Assembly: GCA_905116865.2 (NCBI GenBank)
Contig: CAJHNH020000193.1
Location: forward strand, 53,501-117,500
Direction: 5' to 3'
Length of the DNA: 64,000 nucleotides
Source of the DNA: Candidula unifasciata
Taxonomy: Eukaryota > Mollusca > Gastropoda > Stylommatophora > Geomitridae
Shown: positions 21,301-33,300 of the stretch, piece after piece
Position numbering within the stretch: position 1 is the stretch's first letter
Layout: every line of letters starts with the position of its first letter
The notes under the pieces: generated by a model
Database searches by the model: none
What the model saw: the letters and a program-made list of their open reading frames with translations, nothing else
What the model was told of the DNA's origin: nothing
Position numbers and translations under genes: made by a program

Positions 21301-24300
21301 GCTACTTGTTTAAATGTTCATCAGTTAGTTTTTCTTTCAGAGAAGTATGATTCAGCCACCACCATTGCAGGTGGACAGAGAAAGAATTTATCAGTGGATC
21401 AATGATCTATCTTCACCAGAAACTAGAGAAAATGCATTACTGGAACTCAGGTAGCTAACCTCTTCTTTCACATTGCCAGGTAGCATAGTTGATAATTTCT
21501 GTCTGCCACTGTCATTCTCTTATTGATTCACATATGGACAGAGCAGTAATCATCAACACTATATAATGTACAGACTAGACTGGTGGATAACGTAGTAATG
21601 TTAATTGTGATAACATAATCATTATTTATTATGGTGTGGTGTTAATATTTTACACCACACAGGGCTCCTGATTGATTACTCCAGTGCCTTCACCTCAGCA
21701 GTTTTTGTTAAAGTTATGTATGGATTCAAGTCTTCCTTATGTGGGTTTCAACTTTATGTTGGGAATAGACCAATTGACCCCTAAAAAGTGTGTCAAAAAG
21801 GCAGCCATATCTTTCTAAATGTGGGGGCATCTGCCTGAGATTCAAGGAGGCAGCTATCGGCATACAAATAAGCCAGATCTCTAAAACTGGTGTACAAGCA
21901 AAATGTAGGTTCTGGAACACACCAGAATCTAACATGGACAAGCAACCAAAACTTTCCACCAGAGTTCATACTAAGATAAAGAAGAAGTATTCTAGTCCCC
22001 AGCATCACTGTTCTCTGTCATCTAGTTATCATTTCCTTTTCAAAAATATATTTTTTTATTAGGTTGATATAAAAAAAATTACATGATTTTCAGCAGAGAG
22101 TTTGTAGTCTTGATATTCCTTCCATTTTTTATGTTATTTAGATTTTATTAGATCAATGTTGTTTTTTTACTTACAAAAACACTTTTGTTTCTTCCACACA
22201 GTAAGAAACGAGAAATTGTTCTAGATCTGGCACCATTGTTGTGGCATTCATTTGGTACACTAGCAGCACTGTTGCAAGAGATCATTCAGATCTACCCATG
22301 CATTCTCCCTCCAGTCCTAACAGTAAGTTGAGTTGTACATCTGAATATTTATGGAAATGAAGCCATTCATCTGTAAATAGCAACACATCATCTTAAAATC
22401 TACACAAACAGTCAAATCAAACCATTTGGAAACTTCAGCAAACTCAAGTACAGCAACATGCCTATTGTGGACATTACTAGAACTATAGTTAATTATGAGA
22501 TGGTGATTGGGGACTTTTTTCGACCTGGGAAATATGAATGCAAAAAAAACTTATGAGTATTATGTGCTTAGAGGAGCAAATAGCTGAGTGATTAGTATGC
22601 CGACCTCACATATCACGGGCAGAGGTTCTTTTCCTTAGTATGTGCCTATTTAGTTTTTCAGTCTTTGCAGCTGATTGAGTGACCTCTCAACTCTTCTGTA
22701 TTAAATCATGTAGTGAATAAATTAGTCTGAGAAATGAAACCTATATCTTAGTTTGCATCAAAACTTGTAACTGTGACTGTCGTAACGTTACATGCAAGAC
22801 AATCTTGTCTAGGATCAGCGCAGCCAAAGATGTTTTGTTTATGTTTGGGATTCCCCTGGCAACAAACAATAATTTAAGTGTAAGATTACAGTTAAAAACC
22901 AACAATCTTGTCTAAGACCAGCCCAGCCAAAGATGTTTTGTTTATGTTTGGGATTCCCTTGGCAACAAACAATAATTTAAGTGTAGGATTACAGTTAAAA
23001 ACCAACAATCTTGTCTAAGACCAGCCCAGCCAAAGATGTTTTGTTTATGTTTGGGATTCCCCTGTTAACAAACAATAATTTAAGTGTAGGATTACAGGTA
23101 AAAACCAACAGCATTGCAATCGGGGCATATTCATAAATTCTTTATCCACAGCTTCAGCAGCCATCACAGAGTTCTAATTTCAACGGTACCAGAAGCAGCC
23201 TGATTGTATATCCATCAGGCCTTTACCTGAGTATTGTGTGTGAGGCAGATCCCCTGGTTACACCTTGTGTGTGAGCCAGATTCCCCTGGTTACACATTGT
23301 GTGTGTGAGGCAGATCCCCTGGTTACACATTGTGTGTGAGGCAGATCCACTGGTTACACCTTGTGTGTGAGGCAGATCCCCTGGTTACACCTTGTGTGTG
23401 AGCCAGATCTCCTGGTTACACATTGTGTGTGAGCCAGATCCCCTGGTTACACCTTGTGTGTGAGCCAGATCCCCTGGTTACACCTTGTGTGTGAGCCAGA
23501 TTCCCCTGGTTACACCTTGTGTGTGAGCCAGATTCCCTGGTTACACCCCACTGCACCATTTTCTTCAGACTGTGATGATTTTTGTGTGGCTCTGCACTGT
23601 TCACTTGCTCCCAAAGGGCTGTGATAACATCTAGCTTGTCATTCATCGATTTACTACCAAGCTAGTTTGTCTGCCTATTGGTTTCCCCAAACACCTGCAT
23701 ACCATGGATGAAATACCCAGAGGATGCAAACTACCAGATACTTGAAGCGACACATACTACTCTGTACAAAGTAACCCTGTCTCTCCTTTTCAGCTTGCTT
23801 TGTGAGTTGATTCACTTTGTTAAACCAGTTACACAGGTTAAGCTGGAGCTGAAGTAGTAAAGTCTTACCTTGGGTCACTTAAATTGTCATATTTATATGT
23901 TCTCTCTTACACAGGGCATAAGTGCATCCTGTAGGGCAGTCAAGTGTTGTTACTTAGGGTGTCCTATTTATTCCCAAAGTTGGAGTGCACCTGAGAGGCA
24001 AAGAACCAACAGTCGGCATATACATGAGCCAGATCTATAAAACGGATTTGCACACAAAACTCAGTTTCTCGAACATGACTAAAGTCTAGAAGTGGACAAG
24101 CAACTATAACTTTTTGTAAAAGTTTACAGCTATTCAACACAAAAAGACGAGGCAGTGCCTTGTTTTGTTTTTCTGTGCTAACATGGGGATAAATGCATCC
24201 TCTGGGACAGTTAAATAGTTAGTTAAGCTGTCTATATATATTTTCTATGCAATACAGGTATGATTGCCTCCTGTGGGACAGTTGTTGTTGTTATCGATCC

Positions 24301-27300
24301 AGCGGCGCATGAGCTTTCGCCCTTTGGCCCAATGCCATGTAGTGGAATTTGCGTGTTTTCACAAGCTGTTTTTTTCCTCCGTACAAGGTGTTCCACTTGT
24401 CTGGTCTCGGAGGGAGTAGCATTCTTCTAGTCTCGCTGAGTTTTGGGCACTCAAAGAGATGGTGTTCAACAGTTTCGTAGAGGTAGTTACATAGCTGGCA
24501 CTCTGGGGAGTGTTGTGGCTGTATTCTGTTTAGTTGTTGTTGTTTTTATCGATCCAGCGGCGCATGAGCTTTCGCCCTTTGGCCCAATGCCATGTAGTGG
24601 AATTTGCATGTTTTCACAAGCTCTTTCTCTCCGTACAAGGTTTCCACTTGTCTGGTCTCGGCTTTAGCGTTCTTCTTGTCTCACTGAGTTTTGGGCACTC
24701 AAAGATATGGTGTTCAACAGTTTCCAGTTACACACTCTGGGGACTGTTGTGGCTATTCTGTTTAGCATTGAGTGGAGTATGAAGTAGTAAGTCTGAACCT
24801 TGGGTCACTGGTCCCTCATTGTTATATGGTTAATGCTGTCTTACACAGGGCCAGACATATGTCTATAAACCTCTCTTCCTGTAGGGCTGTCAGTCTCTTT
24901 GTTTTGCTCTTATCACTTTGGGGTGTCCTGTATGTTGCTCCTTTCGCAATCTGTCATTGCCGGAGTGACCTCGAATCCACTGCATCACTATTCTGAGAGC
25001 TGATCAGCATCCAGATTATCTTGGCAACAGTCAGTTCTGCAGCGTTCATGCCCTCCAGATGAAAGACAGATCTATAAGAACGGATTTGCACTTTGAAGGG
25101 TAAAACATCCATTACAGTCTTTAGGTGGTTCTCAGTGCAATTATTTCAACATCATAGTTTGAACAGTCTCCCCGCATGCATCAAAAATCTTTTCAACGGA
25201 TCAAGCAACCTATAGACTCCGTTTTGTCAAAGTTTACAGCTGATCCATCAGTATAGACATCCATTCTTGGAGGTAAGAACGGTCTTTAGTGATGAGTTCA
25301 TAAGAGCGATTGGGTCGGACTGTTTGGTTTCCTGCCTACCAATTTGTTTTTTTAAAGCGAGCATGTGGTGGTGCTGCAACAACTTGACGTCTTTCTGGGA
25401 GGTGTATCTGGGATCATTAACAATGCATCCTCTTTGTTTGGATTCCCAGTTTTTACAAGATGTCTATTAATGGTTAGATTTTTAAGCTTTGTTTTAAAGT
25501 GTCTTTTTCTCTCCGCAAACAGAGGGGTTCCACATTTGTATGGATTTCACAGGTATGGTGTGCCATCCTCGCAGATTAATCAGAGGGTTATTTTGTACTG
25601 TTCAAGAGTCTCGTTATCAAGTTGTAAGCAGTGAGTTGTTGTACTCTATCGCATGAGCTAGATATAAGCATCCCTTTGGCCCATGATGCACGTCTCACTG
25701 TACCGCCTCAATGCCTTATTCCTGATGTTTTCAATATGGTTTTGAGGCTGAGCTGCCGGTCAAATGTGACTCCAAGGTATGTGGGATGCTCTTCTTTCAT
25801 CACTTGGTGTTTGTCTACCTCAGGTTAATATTCTTCCTTGCTACTTGTCTTTTGGTAAAGATTGTGTAGACCGTCTTTGCAGTAGCATCTTTGGCAGTAC
25901 TCATGCAGTCTTCTAAGGTCTCGCTGAGTTTTGGGCTCCACTTTCACAAGATTGGTGTTCAGCGTACAAGCTTTTTGTATTTGTTCTGGCAGGTCATTGT
26001 AAAGATTTACAGTGTAGCCTTGTGGCAAGCCCTCCTGGAGAGATTGCGTTGTGCATCTTGTCTGGCTGTTTTCTGTATTTAGATGTGCCATGAGTGGAGT
26101 ATGGAGACCTTTTCTAAGTCTGATAGATGGTGGCAAAGGTGCCCTGTTGTTTCTTATTCTGGATAGTTCATGCTTTGTCATCTAGCTGGTCTTCTGTGAA
26201 GCTGTTGGTTCTGAGCCTGCCTGTTCATGTCTATAGAACACCAGAACTTCCAGTGTCTTCAATATAAGCGCCCATTCTTTCTGCAACTTTGCCCAAGCAT
26301 GAACCAAATCTCATCTGGAGGCTTTTGTTTATAGCTCTTATCAGTGTTTTTGCATTCTGTCTGTTAGAGGTCTGTCTGAGGGCCAGCCATGTGTCTATAT
26401 ACCTCTCTTCCAGTGTCTTCCCATGGCCCATCTTTCACAAATCTCTAAGCTGTCCTAGGTCTCTGGGACAGTTAAATGATGTTACTTAAGCTGTCCTATA
26501 TAAATTTTCTATGTAATACAGGTATGATTGTCTCCTGTGGGACAGTTAAATGATGTTACTTATATTGTCCTATTTATATTTTCTATGTAATACAGGTATG
26601 ATTGTCTCCTGTGGGACAGTTAAATGATGTTACTTAAGCTGTCCTATATATATTTTCTATGTAATACAGGTATGATTGCCTCCTGTGGGACAGTTAAATG
26701 ATGTTACTTAAGCTGTCCTATATATATTTTCTATGTAATACAGGTATGATTGTCTCCTGTGGGACAGTTAAATGATGTTACTTAAGCTGTCCTATATATA
26801 TTTTCTATGTAATACAGGTATGATTGCCTCCTGTGGGACAGTTAAATGGTGTTACTTAAGCTGTCCTATATATATTTTCTATGTAATACAGGTATGATTG
26901 CCTCCTGTGGGACAGTTAAATGATGTTACTTAAGCTGTCCTAAATATATTTTCTATGTAATACAGGTATGATTGTCTCCTGTGGGACAGTTAAATGATGT
27001 TACTTATGCTGTCCTATTTATATTTTCTATGTAACACAGGCTTCACAGTCAAATCGAGTGTGCAATGCTCTAGCCCTTCTACAGTGTGTTGCATCGCATC
27101 CTGAAACCAGATCAGCATTTCTTGCAGGTAAGTTCTGACTGACTACCACCAGCAACAGCATTGATTTGCACCTACAAACAGTAAATAAACTCTGACTTAG
27201 AAAATTAGTAGTTTAGGACAAGCACTAAAGTTTTTGTGCATTTCCTTTAACAAAGTGATTAAGTATGGTCAACATATCCACATGAGTTAATGGCAGCTGT

Positions 27301-30300
27301 AGTTTTTTTTTTTTTTTTTTTTTACATTTTTGTGCGCTGCTGAGGATAGAGTCAGAGACTGTTATTTGTGCATCCATCATGACTTTATATTAAGTTAGCA
27401 ATGATCAGATTATAACCACTGTAATGAAATGTCTGTTAAATCTTCCAATTCATAGTGAAAGCTGATAGACGTCGCTTAGCGCAACAAAGTCTGGTGTATG
27501 ATACCACAGCATCTGGTATGAGAATAGAGGTGGAGGCAGTCACTGCAATCTTCTGCCTGCTTGAGAACCAGCTGTACATACATGTCATGATTGTAACTGA
27601 CTCACAGAGCATGTTGAGAAAAGTGAAGACAGATGCTCTGTACAGAGTGGCAAGCATCGCTAAAGAGGTCCTTGGTGGTTGCCGTCCTTTGGATATTTTC
27701 TGCAAGTTGCGCCCATATGTTAGGAAATGAACAGGCAGATAGACTGGCTGGTTCTGCACCATTTAATTGTGAATTGATGCATGAAAACCTATATGTTGTA
27801 AAGGTTCTTTGGGAGCAAGTCAGCAGTGCAAAGGCACAAACAGATTATCACAGTCTGAGCAGAATGAGATCTGCCCAACTCTTGACAGAAGGATGAGATG
27901 CTTTTACAATCATATTGTTACTGGTGCTGTCAGAATTGGAAAGCTATGTTTGCTGCTGGAAATGGGAGGGAGCACTTATGAGAATGTCTAGAGGGCTGTG
28001 ATATTGATTTCTAATTCAACCTTGAACATTTTATGAGTGGTTGGTCATACTTGTTACAATAACCGTAGCTGTAATTTGAAATATCCGTAGTTTATGACAC
28101 GCACTGTCAGATAGACTGACTAAGTACTGTTTCTGTCATCTACAGCACACATTCCGCTGTTCCTCTACCCATTCCTGCACACAGTCAGCAAAACTCGTCC
28201 ATTTGAATACCTGCGCCTGACCAGCCTTGGGGTTATCGGAGCCTTAGTCAAGGTATGATAGTCTGTTGGGACCTGTGTTTATGTGTTGGCATGTATCCCC
28301 AGGGATATCTTTACTTGCTTGCTGTTTGTATAGGATGTTTTGTTTGAAATATTTAAGGAGAAAATAGATGAATTGAATAGAGCAATTTTCAAAGAGACGA
28401 CATATACTGTGCTGTATGTTAGCAAAGCTAGCCAGATTTCTTTAGCATACTCAAATCAAATGTAATATACATAATTACATACCATTTTTTATTTGATAAA
28501 CACGGATTATAACCGATCACACATTGTACCTTGGTTGGGACAGAAAGAGTTAAATACCCGTTTACTCCTCCATGACTACACTGCACTGTTTAGTGGTTAT
28601 TTTGCTGTTTTATTTTCTGGTCAGTTAAACAAATGATTTTAGGTCTACTGTCATGGATACTTGAAAATAATATACTTTACAAACATAGTAGAGTAACAGT
28701 CTATAGTAGAGTAACAGTCTATAGTAGAGTAACAGTCTATAGTAGAGTAACAGTCTATAGTAGAGTAACAGTCTATAGTATGTGCATAAACAACAAATTC
28801 CAATATGTGTCATTTCTGCTTTATTGTTGCAAAGGGGTTGTCATATGTTACTTGGCTGAGTACAGGCGTTGTCTTATCATATTTGGCTGAGTGCAGGGTG
28901 TGTCGTATCATGACTTACTTGGCTGTTGTAAAGGGTGTGCCTTAACTCACTTGGCTGTTGTAAAGGGTGTGTCTTTTGTTACTTAGCTTTTCTCAGAACC
29001 TGTGAGTTGCAGTTCAGTATTCTAAGAATATAGTGAAACCTTAACAGTTTCTAAGAAAAACTATTATAATTAATGTGGGCTGAGAATGTGAACATTATCT
29101 TGCTTCAGTGAAATAGTTCCTCACATTTCCCTTATGGTGGAGATGTGTTTATCGATATTTAATGATTCCTTCTCATTAAACTTGGGTATGTTTCCCTGAT
29201 CGGTAGCTTCCTATAATGAACATGGGTCTGTTTGCTTTATTGTTAGCTTGCTTTAATAACATAAGTCTGATTGCATGTTTTTATCGTCTCTCTATGCTGT
29301 AAGTTTTTGTAACATTGTTATGATGATACAAAGAACATTTGTATCTAATTATGTTTACAGACAGATGAACAAGAAGTGATAACCTTCCTTCTGAACACAG
29401 AGATCATTCCATTGTGCCTCCGAATCATGGAGGGTGGCAGTGAATTGTCTAAAACAGTAAGTACAATTTTGTCCTTTCCTTTCATAGAAATAATTAATAT
29501 GATTAACCAGTTTCTTCATTCCACGAAAGCATTTCAAAATAGAAAGTTAAAAGAATAAGTAAAGTCATGCGATACAGACACAGTTTCTAAGCATCTAGTT
29601 TATAGCTGAGAAGGGCAGTAAGGAAAAAGCAGTGAAACAATTTCAGGAGGTAGCAAATAGGAGAGCTTGGCACAAGAGACTGGCATTCTCCTTAAGATGA
29701 TAAAAGGCTGTCACATTCCACATGAAGCGGTATAGGCATAGAACGGGCCTGACACCAACACAAGGAAGAACCAGCATGTATCTGCAGCTCTTTTTCCTGC
29801 ATGAACTGCACTGTTTTCTGAAATGTATGTGTGCTTAACTATCTGGACATCTGTGGTTGTTTCAGTCACACATGAGTAGTCATCCTTTTTGACCCTCATT
29901 ATGCACATCTTTACGCACACCTCTGAATTTCCTAGACTAATCCCTCATAGAACTGTCACTTACAGTATTATCACCATACACACGACACAATCAATGATGA
30001 ATTTTAGCGGTATTTTGACCTTCCTTGACGAAAACCGCTGGTGGGAAATACATTACCAGTGTCCATTTTTATTCATTTGCAGTTTGTGAACCACTGGACA
30101 AGGTTGAGCTGTACTTAGCTTAAAAGCAGTGAACAGTATCGCTATGACAAACGATTTATGTTTACCAACCAGTCGGAATTTGATTCTCGAATAGCCGTTA
30201 AACTACAGTTTATACGTTGACTTTCAGTGAAGATTTTTACTAGCAAGTCTGCTGTTATCATGCTTAGACAAATTTATGTATTTTTGTGGTTTCATCTAGA

Positions 30301-33300
30301 TATGTTACTTTTTTCTCTTACTACTTTTTTCTGCTGTTAGGATTGTTTGACTGTTTGCTTCAACAGTGAACTACAGTTCTAGTAGGAGACTGCTAGTGTT
30401 GGCACTTATTACATCTACCTTATTAATTTAGTTTATGCGTACAAACTTCAAGATGCTTTTTACTAATTTTATAAATGGAGGACATTTTGTATTAGGATAA
30501 CTGATCGATTGCAGTAGTTCTTGCTATTCTGGTTGCCTCAGTGTAACCCCTTGCTGACTCAGCCCTCACTAGGTTAAAACTGGAATGCAGACTAAGAGAC
30601 ATGTTTGATCATATAACCCATGGTTTGGGAGGGGATTGAGGTGTACCAGAGCATAGGCCATCTGCCAGTTGGGTCTGCACACTGCATTTCTGGGAGCAAA
30701 CCTGCTTTGAGGTCCTATCTGGGATGCAGAGATGAACCATCATTAGCGAGATGAACCATCATTAGCGAGGGTGCACCCGGACCAGGTGCCTATCTACACC
30801 TCCTACAGTCATCCTTTAATAAATAAATCAAGAATCAACATCACCGCACTCATTTCAACGTGTTTTCCTTCCCCTTCTTCAGTAACCAGCGAAAGGTTGA
30901 CATGCTAATAGTAAAAGTTGCAACCTGGTTACAAGTCTGCCTATGTTTGCCACCTCAGTGTTGCATCTTCCAGAACTCAACCCCTGCTGAATTAGATGTT
31001 CACTGTATAGTATGGATTCTCACTGTCATTTTGATCCTAGAAAGCATTCTCCATGTCTGCGTCACCACATCTTCAAAGCAGGTTCTACTTCACGGACTTG
31101 GCCAATGTAGCTAGGATCGTGTTTACTTTAAAATTAGAGCTCATTTGCCTGAGAGGCTGTTGTTTGCTAAACTCACTTTGCTGTTCAATTGTACAAGGCG
31201 TCAGAGGCGTGTTGCCTACGCCGGTCGTGAAGGTGCTGGATGATGATGATAGTAGAGGCGAGTGCCAAAGGTACACACGGCTAAATTGTAAGACGGGGCT
31301 TTCTTGAAATTAACGGCTAATAGCAATCGCCACGGGGACTGCGAAGAACCCGGAAGGTTAGCGAGAATTTAAAGACACACTTGCAACTACGGGTGTGAAG
31401 AGTCCTGGCGTGATTGAATTAGTGCCTCTCTGTCGTTGTGATAGTGCGAACGTGTGTAGGCACGTGTGGGATTTTTTGTTTAATCATGTGTATTATTTTA
31501 TTCTGCTTGAAGCTAGTTTGTTCAGTAGAATTTGATGTCTAATTCGGTATGCTCCAGTTGAGTGTATTTAATGGAGACAAGGCGTTGAGGGCCCAACATC
31601 TCTTTATGATCCAACTGCGAGGATGTGTTCCTGATCGCATTAGAGGCTGATTGCGACCGTGCGTCGGGAGACTAGGGAATGCCGGGGCAGAGTCTTTAGT
31701 CAGCTATTATGTATAGGTTTTTGGTGACCCCAAGTGTGGGCACATAACTGATGCTATAATGAAAGGCTACTGGAGACCCCCAGGAGTGGGTTCATAGGCA
31801 GAAGGCGTCCCATGCTGGGGACTCACATCAAGTCGAGGCTAGGTGAGCCCTTTGAGATGACACCGCCTTGGAGGGAGATCAGTGAGTATCTGAGGGTATT
31901 AGCCAGACAGTAGTTCAGTGGTCACCAATTCATCTTCATCGTTATACTGTGGTTTCATCCCAATGAATAGACTGATGCACGATTGTAGAGAACTTTTAAA
32001 TTGTTGTTGCTGACGGTTATGGGTATTAGTTGTACAATATGATTATGTGAACTGTGTTAGGTAAACACTTTCCAGTAGGAAACCTCAATTAGTCGTGAGA
32101 TATTTGATTTGGGAACTTTTGTAAATATTGTTTGAAGCATTAGTCATTCACCTCTAGACACTTCGAAAGATATGCTGTCCCTACACCGCCGAACGGTATT
32201 CATCAGAGGTGAGGAACCAACATCTGCACACAAATAAGCCACATCTTAAAACAGATGTAAATGCAGCACTAAAGTCCTGAAACAGGACTAATGTCAAGAT
32301 ATGGGTGAACAGCCATCTCTTCTTGCCAGAGTTAACAGCCTGTGAATGCACAAGAGAACTTCCATCATTTGCTATATTAGCTAAGATCACTTGAGGTAAT
32401 GGAATTTCCTTCCAACCAGTTAGCATATGACACCATGCTGAGAGACTAAATGTTGCCTGTTGTCTCCTTTCAGGTTGCCACTTTCATCTTGCAGAAAATT
32501 CTCCTCGATGAGACAGGCTTGAGTTACATATGTCATACGTACGAAAGGTTCTCACATGTAGCCATGATACTGGTGAGTGATGATGTCTTTGAGCTTATTT
32601 TGTACTAATAATTTAACATGACCAGTCTTATTCCCTACATGACCATTTTAATTCCGTACATGATCTGTTTTTTTCCCTACATAACCAGTCACCCCTCCCC
32701 CATCCCCTGTATGATCTTTCACTCCACCACATGACCAGTCACTCCCATACATGATCTTTAACTCTCCTACCTAGTCAGTGACTTTCCTACATGACCAATC
32801 CCTCCCTTACATGACTATTCACTCTCTTACATAACCAGTAACTCCCTTACATAACCAGTCACTCCCTTACATAACCAGTCACTCCCTTACATGACTATTC
32901 ACTCTCTTACATAACCAGTCACTCCCTTACATGACCAGTCACTCCCTTAAATGACTATTCACTCCCTTACATAACCAGTAACTCCCTTACATAACCAGTC
33001 ACTCCCTTAAATGACTATTCACTCCCTTACATAACCAGTCACTCCCTTAAATGAGTATTCACTCTCTTACATAACCAGTCACTCCCTTACATGACCAGTC
33101 ACTCCCTTACATGACCAGTCACTCCCTTAAATGACTATTCACTCTCTTACATAACCAGTCACTCCCTTAAATGACTATTCACTCTCTTACATAACCAGTC
33201 ACTCCCCCATAAATGACTATTCACTCTCTTACATAACCAGTCACTCCCTTAAATGACTATTCACTCTCTTACATAACCAGTCACTCCCTTACATGACCAG

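Noticed and set aside
22568..22646. Functional tRNA gene
   Set aside because: A- and B-like boxes exist, but there is no acceptor stem pairing and the B box is degraded, so it is kept only as a SINE-like head.
25825..26181. Independent host gene on the minus strand in intron 3
   Set aside because: The frame contains RT fragments (GLPQG, NDLPEQ) in line with RNase H and zinc-like motifs further on, so it is LINE debris.
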